A stretch of 64,000 nt of DNA from Paracoccus sp. TOH (lineage in GTDB: Bacteria; Pseudomonadota; Alphaproteobacteria; Rhodobacterales; Rhodobacteraceae). A program made the translations under genes and the position numbers. The notes beneath the pieces are model-generated. The model was given only the letters and a program-made list of their open reading frames with translations. It was not told the origin of the DNA and did no database searches. Within the stretch, counting starts at the first letter, position 1; each line of letters opens with the position of its first letter. The stretch lies in assembly GCF_030388245.1 (NCBI RefSeq), contig NZ_CP098360.1, forward strand, positions 1,696,501 to 1,760,500, in the 5' to 3' direction. Positions 23,951 to 33,258 of the stretch are shown here, piece after piece.

Positions 23951-23983
23951 ACGGCGCTGGCCAGTCCGGCGCCGTTTCATTTC
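23951..23983 (+). terminator. Intrinsic terminator of the metal cassette
   Basis: A 10-bp stem ACGGCGCTGG/CCGGCGCCGT (one G-T pair) with loop CCAGT is followed by TTCATTTC, 5 bases after the SCO1 stop. This is a good rho-independent terminator by sequence. Confidence 0.75.
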
Positions 23984-24372
23984 AGGGCTCCGCGGGGCGG
24001 TTTTCCCGAGGCTTGCCCGTGAACCGGAACGTCTGGGCGGGCGGCTTCGGCATGCGCCAGCAAGGCGCAGGCCATGTGCTCCATCTTCTTCCCGGCCACG
24101 ACACCGATCCGCGCCATCGCGATGCCGGATGCGCGGCGCTGTTCCTGAACGCGACCCCGTTCGTCCGTGGCGCGGCGCTGCGACGCCTGCCGGGCCGGTC
24201 CGGCGCCGGCCTGGCCGTCCGGCCGCCAGGCGATGCGCCTCCTCCTCCCCGCCGCCGCCGGACCTCCCATCCCCGGTCCATCGCCACCGCGGCATTGTCG
24301 CGCCGCTCCCATCGCGGCCATTGTTCCCGGCGCCCCGGCCATGCTACCTCGCGCCCGAGAATGGAGGCGCGC
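23984..24372. other. Non-coding stretch before pabB
   Basis: About 390 bases of GC-rich sequence without a gene that I can support. Open frames on both strands are Arg/Pro-rich and lack ribosome sites. It probably contains the promoter of the pab genes. Only the pabB ribosome site (GGAGG at 24363-24367) is clear. Confidence 0.5.
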
Positions 24373-25506
24373 GTGATCCTTTGCGAATTCGGTCCTGACG
24401 GCGGGCCGGTCCTGTTCCGGGACCCGCGGGAATTGCTGGTGGTGACTCGCCCCGAGGAGGTCGCCGCCGCGCTCGACCATCTCGAGGCCCGGCGCCGGCA
24501 GGGCGCCTGGATCGCCGGCTACCTGTCCTATGAGCTCGGCTATGCGCTGGAGCCGGTGCTGGCCCGCGCCATGCCGGCCGAACGGCGTACGCCGCTGCTG
24601 GCCTTCGCCGTCCATGATGCGCCCGAACCGGCCCCGCCGCTGCCGGCGGGCGACATGGCCCGGCTGGCGCCACTGACGCCCATGATCTCGCAGCAGGATT
24701 ACGCGGCCGCCTTCGCCCGCACCCGCGACTATATCGCGGCCGGCGACTGCTACCAGATCAACCTGACCTTCCCCCTCGGCTCGCGCCTGGTCTCCGGCTC
24801 GGCGCTGCAGCTTTACGCCGCCATGGCCGCGCGCCAGCCGGTCGGCTTCGGCGCCTATGTCGATCTGGGGCAGGGGCCGATCGTCGTCTCGCGCTCGCCC
24901 GAGCTGTTCTTCCGCCTGGATGCGCAGGGCCGGATCGAGGCGCGGCCGATGAAGGGCACGGCGCCGCGCGACCCCGATCCGGCGCGCGACGCGGCCTTAG
25001 CGGCGGCGCTGGCGGCATCGGAAAAGAACCGGGCCGAGAACCTGATGATCGTCGACCTGCTGCGCAACGACATCGCCCGCATCTCGCGCGTGGGCTCGGT
25101 GCGGGTGCCCGAGCTTTTCGCCGTCGACAGCTTCGCCACCGTCCACCAGATGAGTTCGCGCGTCGTGGGCCGGCTGGAGCGCCCGGCCGAGCTGGGCGCG
25201 ATGCTGCGGGCGCTGTTTCCCTGCGGCTCGATCACCGGCGCGCCCAAGATCCGCGCCATGCAGATCATCCGCGAGGTCGAGCCGTTTGCGCGTGGCGTCT
25301 ATTGCGGCGCCATCGGCTGGATGGCCCCGGACGGGGCGGCCTGTTTCTCGGTGGCGATCCGCACGCTGTCGGTCTGGCCGGATGGCGCGGTCACGCTGAA
25401 TGTCGGCGGCGGCGTCGTGCAGGATTCGACCGCCGAAGGCGAATGGGAGGAGGCGCTATGGAAAGCCCGCTACGCGCAGGATCTGACGACCCCGGATTGC
25501 GGCTGA
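24373..25506 (+). CDS. pabB: Aminodeoxychorismate synthase component I
   Basis: A 377-residue enzyme converting chorismate with ammonia from glutamine to aminodeoxychorismate for folate. Chorismate-binding motifs are IAAGDCYQINLTFPL, MKGTAPRD, NLMIVDLLRND and CGSITGAPKIRAMQIIREVE. I chose the GTG at 24373 because GGAGG ends 5 bases before it; the in-frame ATG at 24361 contains part of that site. The last 49 bases overlap the pabC-like gene in another frame. Confidence 0.92.
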   Translation: MILCEFGPDGGPVLFRDPRELLVVTRPEEVAAALDHLEARRRQGAWIAGYLSYELGYALEPVLARAMPAERRTPLLAFAVHDAPEPAPPLPAGDMARLAPLTPMISQQDYAAAFARTRDYIAAGDCYQINLTFPLGSRLVSGSALQLYAAMAARQPVGFGAYVDLGQGPIVVSRSPELFFRLDAQGRIEARPMKGTAPRDPDPARDAALAAALAASEKNRAENLMIVDLLRNDIARISRVGSVRVPELFAVDSFATVHQMSSRVVGRLERPAELGAMLRALFPCGSITGAPKIRAMQIIREVEPFARGVYCGAIGWMAPDGAACFSVAIRTLSVWPDGAVTLNVGGGVVQDSTAEGEWEEALWKARYAQDLTTPDCG

Positions 25507-26093
25507 TCGAGACGGTGCTGTGGGACGGTGCCGGCTGCCCGCGGATCGCGGGGCATCTGGCGCGGCTGGCGGCGGGGGCGGGGGCGCTCGGCTGGCCCTG
25601 CGATGCGCCGGCCGCCCGCGCGGCGCTGATCGCCCCCCTGGGCCGGCCGGCGCGGCTGCGGCTGACGCTGGACCGGGCCGGCCGGATCGAGGTGACGCGC
25701 GCGCCCCTGCCGCAGTCGCGGCCGGAATGGCGGCTGGCGCTGGCCGGCACCCGGCTCGATTCAGGCGATCCCTGGCTCCGGCTCAAGACTACGCGGCGGG
25801 CGCATTACGACGCCGCCCGCGCCGCGCTGCCCGAGGGGATCGAGGAGGCGGTCTTCCTGAACGAGCGTGGCGAGGTCTGCGACGGCACCATCACCACGGT
25901 CTTCTTCGACCGCGGCCAGGGGATGCGCACGCCGCCGCTGGCCTGCGGGCTTCTGCCGGGCGTGCTGCGGGCGGAAATGCTGGCCGAGGGCGCCTGCCGC
26001 GAGGACATGCTGCCGGCCGGGGATCTGCCGCATGTCCGGCTGTGGGTCGGCAATGCGCTGCGCGGGCTGATGCCGGCGGTCTGGGCGGGCTGA
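25458..26093 (+). CDS. pabC: Aminodeoxychorismate lyase-like class IV aminotransferase
   Basis: A 211-residue PLP-dependent enzyme that likely cleaves aminodeoxychorismate to p-aminobenzoate and pyruvate. The putative PLP lysine is in WLRLKTTRRAHYDAA; FLNERGEVCDGTITTVFF and CGLLPGVLRAEML follow as in class IV aminotransferases. It is shorter than E. coli PabC. The ATG has GGGAGGAGG 4 bases before it and lies inside pabB. It could belong to a related branch with another substrate, but pairing with pabB favours PabC. Confidence 0.85.
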   Translation: MESPLRAGSDDPGLRLIETVLWDGAGCPRIAGHLARLAAGAGALGWPCDAPAARAALIAPLGRPARLRLTLDRAGRIEVTRAPLPQSRPEWRLALAGTRLDSGDPWLRLKTTRRAHYDAARAALPEGIEEAVFLNERGEVCDGTITTVFFDRGQGMRTPPLACGLLPGVLRAEMLAEGACREDMLPAGDLPHVRLWVGNALRGLMPAVWAG

Positions 26094-26098
26094 GCGGC

Positions 26099-26863
26099 TC
26101 AGATCAGCTCGGCCAGTTCCGCGGCGGCGCGGCGCAGGGCGGGCAGGTGCGACATCACCGCCTGCATCGACATGCGCTGGATCGGGGCGTGGAAGGTCAG
26201 CAGCGCCAGCACCCGGCCGCGCCCGTCCAGCGCCGGGACCGAGGCGCCGACCATGCCGGGAATGAACTCCTCCTCGTCCGTGGCATAGCCCTGCTCGCGG
26301 ATGCGCCGGATCTCCTCGCGCAATGCGGTGGCAGAGGAGAGGGTGCGCTCGGTATGCGGGCGCAGCCGGGCGTGGCGCAGGTAATGCTCGAAACTGCCGG
26401 GGTTCATGAAGGCCAGGCAGACCTTGCCGGCCGCCGTGGCGTGCAGCGGCACCCGGGTGCCCAGCGCGATCACCAGCCGCAGCGGCCAAGGCGTCTCGAC
26501 CCGGTCCACATAGACCAGCGAATCGCCTTCGGGGATCGAGATCGAGCAGGTCTCGCCCACGGATTCGAACAGCCGCACCAGCACGTCATGGCGCGGCAGG
26601 TCGAACTGGGCGGCGTGCATCACCCCCAGCATCATCTCCCGCAGCTTGTGGCCGGGCAGGAAGCTGCGGCCGTCGATCTGCCGCGACAGGTAGCCCTCCT
26701 GCTCCAGATTGGCGACGAGGCGGTGGATGGTCGGCTTGGGCAGACCCAGCTCGGCGTTGATCTCGGTCGCGGTCAGCGGCCGGGCGGCGCGCGCCAGAAC
26801 CTCCAGGATCTGCAGATTGCGCAGGCTGGGCGATGTGCCGGAGCTGGGGTGCATATCTTTCAT
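26099..26863 (-). CDS. IclR-family transcriptional regulator
   Basis: A 254-residue regulator. The winged helix covers about residues 15-75 (RNLQILEVLARAARPLTATEINAELGLPKPTIHRLV), followed by the effector domain (GETCSISIPEGDSLVYVDRVE, TRVPLHATAAGKVCLAF, EEFIPGMVGASVPALDG). The ATG at 26863 has GAGG 6 bases before it; an ATG at 26878 would add five residues. It converges on pabC with a 5-base gap and diverges from nadA, whose genes it might regulate. The target is not shown by the sequence. Confidence 0.88.
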   Translation of the reverse strand: MKDMHPSSGTSPSLRNLQILEVLARAARPLTATEINAELGLPKPTIHRLVANLEQEGYLSRQIDGRSFLPGHKLREMMLGVMHAAQFDLPRHDVLVRLFESVGETCSISIPEGDSLVYVDRVETPWPLRLVIALGTRVPLHATAAGKVCLAFMNPGSFEHYLRHARLRPHTERTLSSATALREEIRRIREQGYATDEEEFIPGMVGASVPALDGRGRVLALLTFHAPIQRMSMQAVMSHLPALRRAAAELAELI

Positions 26864-27126
26864 GATCGGCCTCGACATTTCAGTCTTTTTACCCCGCCAC
26901 CCCGGCAGGTCCAGAGCCGAGGCGGCGGATATGCCCGTTTTTCCTTGCTTTTGCCCGGAAATCCCCGGCCGCCGGCAAATGCGTCATCGCAGTGCAGCAT
27001 TACCGTTGCCCCAGCGTCATCCTTCCTTTAGGTAACGCGACTCACGACCCCGGCGGCACTGGTATCATCGCTCGGCCGCGCTATATCGGGGACAGGCGCG
27101 ACGCGGGCAGAGCCGGGGGGACCATC
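26864..27126. other. Intergenic region between the IclR gene and nadA
   Basis: This region should hold divergent promoters. Separated TTACC (27000-27004) and GGTAA (27031-27035) could be a loose inverted repeat. I saw no riboswitch-like fold. The nadA ribosome site is a run of G before ACC at 27115-27122. Confidence 0.4.
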
Positions 27127-28179
27127 ATGCTCGATCTGACGACCATTCGTGGCGAGTTGGCCTCGCATTACGATCTGGAGCCTTCGCTCGAACTGGCCGA
27201 GCGCATGGCCGACATCCATGCCCGCATGGGCCGCGTCATGCCCTGGCCGGACTGGGCGATCCATGCGCCCTATGTCGCGGCGATCAACCGGCTGAAAAAG
27301 GAACGCAATGCCGTGGTGCTGGCGCATAACTACATGACGCCGCAGATCTATCACGGCATCTCGGACGTGGTGGGCGACAGCCTGGCCCTGGCCATCGCCG
27401 CGACCAGGGTCGAGGAACAGGTGATCGTGCAATGCGGCGTGCATTTCATGGCCGAGACCTCGAAGATCCTGAACCCGCAGAAGACCGTGCTGATGCCCGA
27501 CATGGAGGCCGGCTGCTCGCTTGCCGAAAGCATCACCGCCGAGGGCATCGCCCAGATGCGGGCCCGCTATCCCGGCGCGCCGGTGGTCAGCTATGTCAAC
27601 ACCACCGCCGAGGTGAAGGCGGCATCCGACATCTGCTGCACCTCGGCCAATGCGGCGCAGATCGTCGCGGCGATGGACAGCGACACCGTCATCATGACCC
27701 CCGACAAGTGGCTGGCGCAGAACGTCGCCAACAAGGTGCCGCAGAAGCGCATCGTCTGGTGGGACGGCGCCTGCATCGTGCACGAGCAGTTCACCGCCCA
27801 GGATCTGCGCGATTTCCGCGACTGGAATCCGGGGCTGAAGATCATCGCCCATCCCGAATGCCCGCCCGACGTGGTGGCCGAGGCCGATTACGCCGGCTCG
27901 ACCGCCAATATCCAGGGCTGGGTCGAGAGCGAGCGGCCGAAGCAGGTGATGCTGGTCACCGAATGCTCGATGGCCTCGAACATCTCGGACGCGAACCCGG
28001 ATGTCGAGTTCCTCGGTCCCTGCAACATGTGCCCCTACATGCAGAAGATCACGCTGGAGAAGGTGCTCTGGTCGCTGCACACCATGACCGGCGTGGTCGA
28101 GGTCGATCCGCAGGTCGCCGATCGCGCCCGGCTGGCGGTGCAGCGCATGATCGACCTGTCGCAGCGCCTGGCAGCCTGA
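27127..28179 (+). CDS. nadA: Quinolinate synthase
   Basis: A 350-residue [4Fe-4S] enzyme that condenses iminoaspartate with dihydroxyacetone phosphate to quinolinate, with NadB supplying iminoaspartate. Motifs include VVLAHNYMTPQIYHGISD, VQCGVHFMAETSKILNP, MPDMEAGCSLAESI, HPECPPDVV and GPCNMCPYMQKITLE, which contain the three cluster cysteines. It is the first gene of nadA-nadB-nadC, with nadB 3 bases downstream. Confidence 0.96.
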   Translation: MLDLTTIRGELASHYDLEPSLELAERMADIHARMGRVMPWPDWAIHAPYVAAINRLKKERNAVVLAHNYMTPQIYHGISDVVGDSLALAIAATRVEEQVIVQCGVHFMAETSKILNPQKTVLMPDMEAGCSLAESITAEGIAQMRARYPGAPVVSYVNTTAEVKAASDICCTSANAAQIVAAMDSDTVIMTPDKWLAQNVANKVPQKRIVWWDGACIVHEQFTAQDLRDFRDWNPGLKIIAHPECPPDVVAEADYAGSTANIQGWVESERPKQVMLVTECSMASNISDANPDVEFLGPCNMCPYMQKITLEKVLWSLHTMTGVVEVDPQVADRARLAVQRMIDLSQRLAA

Positions 28180-28182
28180 CGG

Positions 28183-29751
28183 ATGCGCGAGGTCTCGACC
28201 GGCCGCGTCATCATCGTTGGTGCCGGGCTGGGTGCGCTTTACGCGGCGTTGAAGCTGGCGCCGCGCCCGGTGCTGATGATCTCGCCCGAGGTCTTGGGCC
28301 AGGGCGCAAGCTCGGCCTGGGCGCAGGGCGGCGTGGCGGCGGCCATGGACCCTTGCGACAGCGCCGCGGCCCATGCCCGCGACACGCTCCGCGCCGGCGC
28401 CGGCACCGTCGATCCCGCCATTGCGGCGCTGGTCACGGACGAGGCGCGGGCGCATATCCTGGATCTGACCCGGCTTGGCACCCCCTTCGACCGCAGGCCG
28501 GATGGCGGCTATGTGCTGTCGCGCGAGGCGGCGCACGGCTTTGCCCGCGTCGTGCGGGTGCGCGGCGATCAGGCCGGGGCCGAGATCATGCGCGCCCTGG
28601 TCGCCTGCGTGCGCGAGGCCTCCTCGGTGCAGGTGCTGGAGGGGGTGATGGCCACCGGGCTGCACGTCGAGGACGGCGCGGTCGCCGGGGTCGAGGTGGC
28701 GCTTTCCGGCCCGCAGGGTTCGGCACCGGTCCTGATCCGGGGGCCGGCGGTGCTGCTGGCGGGCGGCGGCTCGGGCGGACTTTACGCGCTGACCACCAAC
28801 CCGCCGCGCATTCGCGGCCAGGTGATCGGCATGGCGGCGCGGGCCGGGGCCGAGATCGCCGATGCGGAATTCGTGCAGTTCCACCCCACCGCCATCGATT
28901 GCGGCGAAGACCCGGCGCCGCTGGCCACCGAGGCGCTGCGCGGCGAGGGCGCGCATCTGGTCAACCGGCTGGGCGAACGCTTCATGCCGGCGGTGCATCC
29001 CGATGCCGAGCTGGCGCCGCGCGACGTGGTGGCGCGCGCGATCTATGCGCAAAGCCAGGCCGGGCTGCGGCCGATGCTGGATACCCGCGCCTGTCTGGGC
29101 GACCGCATCCTGACCGAGTTTCCGGCCGTGGCGGGGGCCTGCGCGCGGGCCGGCATCGACCCGACGCGCGAGCCGATCCCGGTGGCGGCGGCCGCGCATT
29201 ACCACATGGGCGGCGTGGCGGTGGACAGCGACGGCCGCGCCAGCCTCGACCGGCTCTGGGTCTGCGGCGAGGCGAGTTCGACCGGGCTGCATGGTGCGAA
29301 CCGGCTGGCCTCGAACGGGCTTCTGGAGGCGCTGGTCTTTGCCCGCCGCTGTGCGCTGTCGATCGAGGCGCGGCTGGGCCCGGCGCAGGCTGTGGCCCCG
29401 GTGACGCTGCCCGACCTGCTGCCGCCCGGCCCGGTGCCCGATCCGGCGCTGGTCGCCCGCCTGCGCCGCGCCATGACCGAGGGGGCGGGGGTGCTGCGCG
29501 ATGCCGCGGGCCTGAGCCGCTGCCTGCGCGAGATCGCCGCCATCGAGGCGGCGCAGCCCGACTGCCCGGCGCTGCTGAACATGACCGCCACCGCCACGCT
29601 GATCGCCGCCGCGGCGCTGATGCGGCAGGAAAGCCGCGGCGCGCATTGCCGCACCGACTTCCCGCAGACCCTGCCCGAAGGCCGCCGCTCGCGCCTGACG
29701 TTATCGCAGGCGCTTGCCCTGCGCGCCTCGCTTGAACCGGAGACGACATGA
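28183..29751 (+). CDS. nadB: L-aspartate oxidase
   Basis: A 522-residue FAD enzyme oxidising L-aspartate to iminoaspartate. The dinucleotide-binding motif VIIVGAGLGALYAALKL is near the N-terminus, then SSAWAQGGVAAAMD, EFVQFHPTAID, YHMGGVAVDSDGRAS and HGANRLASNGLLEALVF, all typical of the succinate dehydrogenase/fumarate reductase flavoprotein superfamily. The stop overlaps the nadC start (ATGA). Confidence 0.95.
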   Translation: MREVSTGRVIIVGAGLGALYAALKLAPRPVLMISPEVLGQGASSAWAQGGVAAAMDPCDSAAAHARDTLRAGAGTVDPAIAALVTDEARAHILDLTRLGTPFDRRPDGGYVLSREAAHGFARVVRVRGDQAGAEIMRALVACVREASSVQVLEGVMATGLHVEDGAVAGVEVALSGPQGSAPVLIRGPAVLLAGGGSGGLYALTTNPPRIRGQVIGMAARAGAEIADAEFVQFHPTAIDCGEDPAPLATEALRGEGAHLVNRLGERFMPAVHPDAELAPRDVVARAIYAQSQAGLRPMLDTRACLGDRILTEFPAVAGACARAGIDPTREPIPVAAAAHYHMGGVAVDSDGRASLDRLWVCGEASSTGLHGANRLASNGLLEALVFARRCALSIEARLGPAQAVAPVTLPDLLPPGPVPDPALVARLRRAMTEGAGVLRDAAGLSRCLREIAAIEAAQPDCPALLNMTATATLIAAAALMRQESRGAHCRTDFPQTLPEGRRSRLTLSQALALRASLEPETT

Positions 29752-30599
29752 CCGAGATGCCCCCGCTGCCCGACCTGGTGCTGGAGCCGCTGCTGCGCGC
29801 GGCGCTGACCGAGGATCTGGGCACCTATGGCGACATCACCACCCGCACGGTGATCCCGGCCGGCACCCGCTACCGGGCGCGGATCGTGGCGCGCGAGGCG
29901 GGCGTGGCCTCGGGGATGCAACTGGCCGGCATCGCCTTCCGGCTGATCGACCCGGCGCTGGCGTGGCGGCCGCGCCATGCCGACGGCAGCCGTTTCCAGC
30001 CCGGCGACACCCTGGCCGAGATCGAGGGCGAGGCGGCCTCGATCCTCTCGGCCGAGCGGGTGGCGCTGAACTTCGCCGGCCGGCTGTCGGGCATCGCCAC
30101 GCAGACGGCGGATTTCGTGGCCGAGACGGCGGGCACGAAGGCGCGCATCACCTGCACCCGCAAGACCACGCCGGGGCTTCGGCTGGTCGAGAAGCAGGCG
30201 GTGCTGCATGGCGGCGGCTTCAACCACCGCTTCGGCCTGTCCGACGCCATCCTGATCAAGGACAACCACATCGCCGCGGCGGGCGGGATCCGGCCGGTGC
30301 TGCAAGCGGTGAAGGCCCGCGCCTCGCACATGATGCGGGTCGAGATCGAGGTGGACCGCCTCGACCAATTGGCCCAGGTGCTGGAGGAGGGCGGCGCCGA
30401 TGTCGTGCTGCTGGACAACATGGCGACCGCGCAGCTGCGCGAGGCGGTGGCGATGACCGCCGGCCGGGTGGTGCTGGAAGCCTCGGGCAATATGCGACTC
30501 GGCCGGGTGGCCGAGGTGGCGGCGACCGGGGTGGATTACATCTCGGTGGGCGCGCTGACCCATTCTGCCCGCACGCTGGATCTGGGTCTGGATTTCTGA
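29748..30599 (+). CDS. nadC: Nicotinate-nucleotide pyrophosphorylase (carboxylating)
   Basis: A 283-residue quinolinate phosphoribosyltransferase forming nicotinate mononucleotide from quinolinate and PRPP. Motifs: EDLGTYGDITTRTVIP, TCTRKTTPGLRLVEKQAV, GGGFNHRFGLSDAILIKDNH and VLLDNMATAQLREAV. Last gene of the de novo NAD operon; start set by the ATGA overlap with nadB. Confidence 0.96.
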   Translation: MTEMPPLPDLVLEPLLRAALTEDLGTYGDITTRTVIPAGTRYRARIVAREAGVASGMQLAGIAFRLIDPALAWRPRHADGSRFQPGDTLAEIEGEAASILSAERVALNFAGRLSGIATQTADFVAETAGTKARITCTRKTTPGLRLVEKQAVLHGGGFNHRFGLSDAILIKDNHIAAAGGIRPVLQAVKARASHMMRVEIEVDRLDQLAQVLEEGGADVVLLDNMATAQLREAVAMTAGRVVLEASGNMRLGRVAEVAATGVDYISVGALTHSARTLDLGLDF

Positions 30600-30660
30600 C
30601 CAGATCGTATCAATCCGAAAACCCATAACCCGTTCAGGCAGCTAAGCCGGATCTCTTGAA

Positions 30661-30687
30661 AAAGGCCGGCGGTGGCCCGGCCTTTCC
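30661..30687 (+). terminator. Intrinsic terminator of nadABC
   Basis: AAAGGCCGG and CCGGCCTTT form a 9-bp stem with a 7-base loop, preceded by A-rich and followed by T-containing sequence, 62 bases after the nadC stop. The A-rich left side could allow function on both strands. Confidence 0.75.
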
Positions 30688-30734
30688 GCGCCCGGCCGGC
30701 GACGGGCGTTTCCGCCACGTTCCGCCGAAAATCA

Positions 30735-30746
30735 GTTATCGCTAAC
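30735..30746. promoter_or_regulatory. LacI-like operator upstream of the glycogen operon
   Basis: GTTATCGCTAAC is a near-perfect palindrome (arms GTTA/TAAC around TCGC) resembling LacI-family sites of the GTTA-CG-TAAC kind. It lies about 100 bases before glgP in an AT-richer promoter-like stretch. No regulator gene is adjacent. Confidence 0.4.
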
Positions 30747-30844
30747 ATTTTCCCTTGCGCCGCTTGCGGTCTGACGTGCTTTAAGCAGAATCGGGGAAAC
30801 GGCCCGCATTTCCTTGCCGGGGCCGCGACTGGACAGGGGAAAGC

Positions 30845-33241
30845 ATGGCCAAGGACGAAATGCCCCAAAGCGATTTCCGCGACGCGATCCTGCGGCACCT
30901 GACCTATACGCTGGGCAAGGATCCGGATCATGCGCAGCTTTCCGACTGGCGGCTGGCGCTGAGCCATGCGGTGCGCGACCGCATCGTGGACCGCTGGATG
31001 GCATCGACCCGCGCCACCTATCGCGCCGATGCCAAGCGGGTTTATTACCTGTCGATGGAATTCCTGATCGGCCGGCTGCTGCAGGACAATATCGTCAACC
31101 TGCGACTGGCCGAGGCGGCGCAGGCGGCGATCGAGAGCTTCGGCCTCGCCTATTCCGACCTGCTGCTGGACGAGCCCGACGCGGCGCTTGGCAACGGCGG
31201 CCTGGGGCGGCTGGCGGCCTGCTTCATGGAGTCGCTGGCCACGCTGGGCTGCCCGGCCTATGGCTACGGCATCCGCTACGAGCACGGGCTGTTCCGCCAG
31301 AGCTTCGCCGAGGGCCGGCAGGTGGAAGCGCCCGAGGACTGGCTGGACCAACCCTTCGTCTGGCAGTTCGAACGCCCCGAGGCGCGCTTCACCCTGGGCT
31401 TCGGCGGCCGGGTCGCGACCCGCGACGGCCGCGCGGTCTGGGAGCCCGAAAATTTCGTGCAGGCCGAGGCCTATGACACGCCGGTCATCGGCTGGCGCGG
31501 CGCCTGGGCCAATACGCTGCGGCTCTGGGCCGGGCGGGCGGTGGACCCCTTCGACCTGGACCGCTTCAACGCCGGCGATTTCACGGCGGCCGCCGAGGCC
31601 GAGGCGCTGGCGCGCACCATCTCGCGCGTGCTCTATCCCGAGGATTCGACCGAAGCCGGCAAGCGGCTGCGGCTGACGCAGGAATATTTCTTCTCGGCCG
31701 CCTCGATCCGCGACATCCTGCGCCGCTTCGAGGCCGAGCATGCCGACCTGCGCCTGCTGCCGCGGAAGGTGGCGATCCAGATGAACGACACCCATCCGGC
31801 CGTCGCCGCGCCGGAACTGCTGCGCATCCTGCATGACGAACGCGGCCTGCCCTTCGACGAGGCGCTGGCCATCACCCGCGGCTGCGTGAACTACACCAAC
31901 CACACGCTGCTGCCCGAGGCGCTGGAAAGCTGGGACGAAGGGCTGTTCTCGGACCTGCTGCCGCGCCACCTGCAGATCATCGACCGCATCGACGCGGCCG
32001 ATGCCAAGGCCCATCCCGACCGCAGGAATGCCGCGCGCGGCGACGGCAAGGTGCGGATGGGCGAGCTGTCCTTCATCCTGTCGAACCGCGTCAATGGCGT
32101 CTCGGCGCTGCATACCGGGCTGATGAAGACCACGGTCTTCGCCGACCAGCATCGTATCTGGCCCGACCGCATCGTGAACGAAACCAACGGCGTCACCCCG
32201 CGTCGCTGGCTCTTGGGCTGCAACCCGCGCCTGGCGGATCTGATCACCCGCAGCATCGGCGACGGCTGGATCGGCGATCTGGAGCAGTTGCAGGCGCTGG
32301 AGCCGCATGCCGCCGATGCCGGCTGGCTGCAGGACTTCGCCGCGGTCAAGGCCGCCAACAAGGCCGATCTGTGCGACTGGACCGCCCGCGAGCATGGCGT
32401 GATGCTGAACCCGGATGCGCTGTTCGACGTGCAGATCAAGCGCATCCACGAATACAAGCGCCAACACCTGAACATCCTGGAAGCCGTCGCGCTGTGGCAA
32501 GAGATGCGCGAGACCCCCTCGGCCGACTGGACGGCGCGGGTCAAGATCTTCGGCGGCAAGGCGGCGCCGGGCTATTTCTTCGCCAAGGACATCATCCGGC
32601 TGATCAACGACGTGGCGGCGGTCATCAATGCCGACGCGGCGACCAACGAGAAGCTGCAGGTCGTCTATCTGCCGAATTACAACGTCACCCTGGCCGAGCG
32701 GCTGATCCCCGCCGCCGATCTGTCCGAGCAGATCTCGACCGCCGGCAAGGAGGCGTCCGGCACCGGCAACATGAAATTCGCCCTGAACGGCGCCCCGACC
32801 ATCGGCACGCTGGACGGCGCCAATGTCGAGATCCGCGAGCGCGTGGGGGCCGAGAACTTCTTCCTGTTCGGCCTGACCGCCGAGGAGGCCGAGGCCCGCC
32901 GCGCCGTCCCCGACCATGCCGCCCGTGCCGTGGCCGGCGATCCGCGCCTGACCGGTGCCATCGAGGCGATCCGCAGCGGCACCTTCAGCCCCGGCGAGCC
33001 CGACCGCTATGCGAATATCGTCGAGAACCTGACGCGGGCCGATTACTTCCTCGTCGCCTCGGATTTCGCCGATTACTGGCGGGCGCAGCGCGAGGTGGAT
33101 TTCGCCTATGCCAGCCGCAGCGATTGGACGCGCATGGCGGCGCTGAACGTGGCGCGCTCGGGCTGGTTCTCGTCGGATCGCACGATCCGCGGCTACATGC
33201 AGGACATCTGGAACGCGCAAAGCCTGCTTGGGCAGGCGTGA
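30845..33241 (+). CDS. glgP: Glycogen phosphorylase
   Basis: A 798-residue PLP enzyme releasing glucose 1-phosphate from glycogen. Motifs: [54 protein letters not shown], and [20 protein letters not shown], which holds the PLP lysine. Length is typical. First gene of a seven-gene glycogen operon with glgB only 17 bases away; GGGGAAA precedes the ATG. Confidence 0.96.
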   Translation: MAKDEMPQSDFRDAILRHLTYTLGKDPDHAQLSDWRLALSHAVRDRIVDRWMASTRATYRADAKRVYYLSMEFLIGRLLQDNIVNLRLAEAAQAAIESFGLAYSDLLLDEPDAALGNGGLGRLAACFMESLATLGCPAYGYGIRYEHGLFRQSFAEGRQVEAPEDWLDQPFVWQFERPEARFTLGFGGRVATRDGRAVWEPENFVQAEAYDTPVIGWRGAWANTLRLWAGRAVDPFDLDRFNAGDFTAAAEAEALARTISRVLYPEDSTEAGKRLRLTQEYFFSAASIRDILRRFEAEHADLRLLPRKVAIQMNDTHPAVAAPELLRILHDERGLPFDEALAITRGCVNYTNHTLLPEALESWDEGLFSDLLPRHLQIIDRIDAADAKAHPDRRNAARGDGKVRMGELSFILSNRVNGVSALHTGLMKTTVFADQHRIWPDRIVNETNGVTPRRWLLGCNPRLADLITRSIGDGWIGDLEQLQALEPHAADAGWLQDFAAVKAANKADLCDWTAREHGVMLNPDALFDVQIKRIHEYKRQHLNILEAVALWQEMRETPSADWTARVKIFGGKAAPGYFFAKDIIRLINDVAAVINADAATNEKLQVVYLPNYNVTLAERLIPAADLSEQISTAGKEASGTGNMKFALNGAPTIGTLDGANVEIRERVGAENFFLFGLTAEEAEARRAVPDHAARAVAGDPRLTGAIEAIRSGTFSPGEPDRYANIVENLTRADYFLVASDFADYWRAQREVDFAYASRSDWTRMAALNVARSGWFSSDRTIRGYMQDIWNAQSLLGQA

Positions 33242-33258
33242 CGCCGCAAGGGGGAACC

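Noticed and set aside
23982..24287. Minus-strand open frames between SCO1 and pabB
   Set aside because: They are Arg/Pro-rich, have no ribosome site and overlap each other in several frames.
26864..27126. NAD-sensing riboswitch before nadA
   Set aside because: No matching fold or conserved core could be recognised; only a loose TTACC/GGTAA pair is present.
30536..33220. An 894-codon minus-strand open frame opposite glgP
   Set aside because: It is a codon-bias shadow of glgP with no recognisable protein features.
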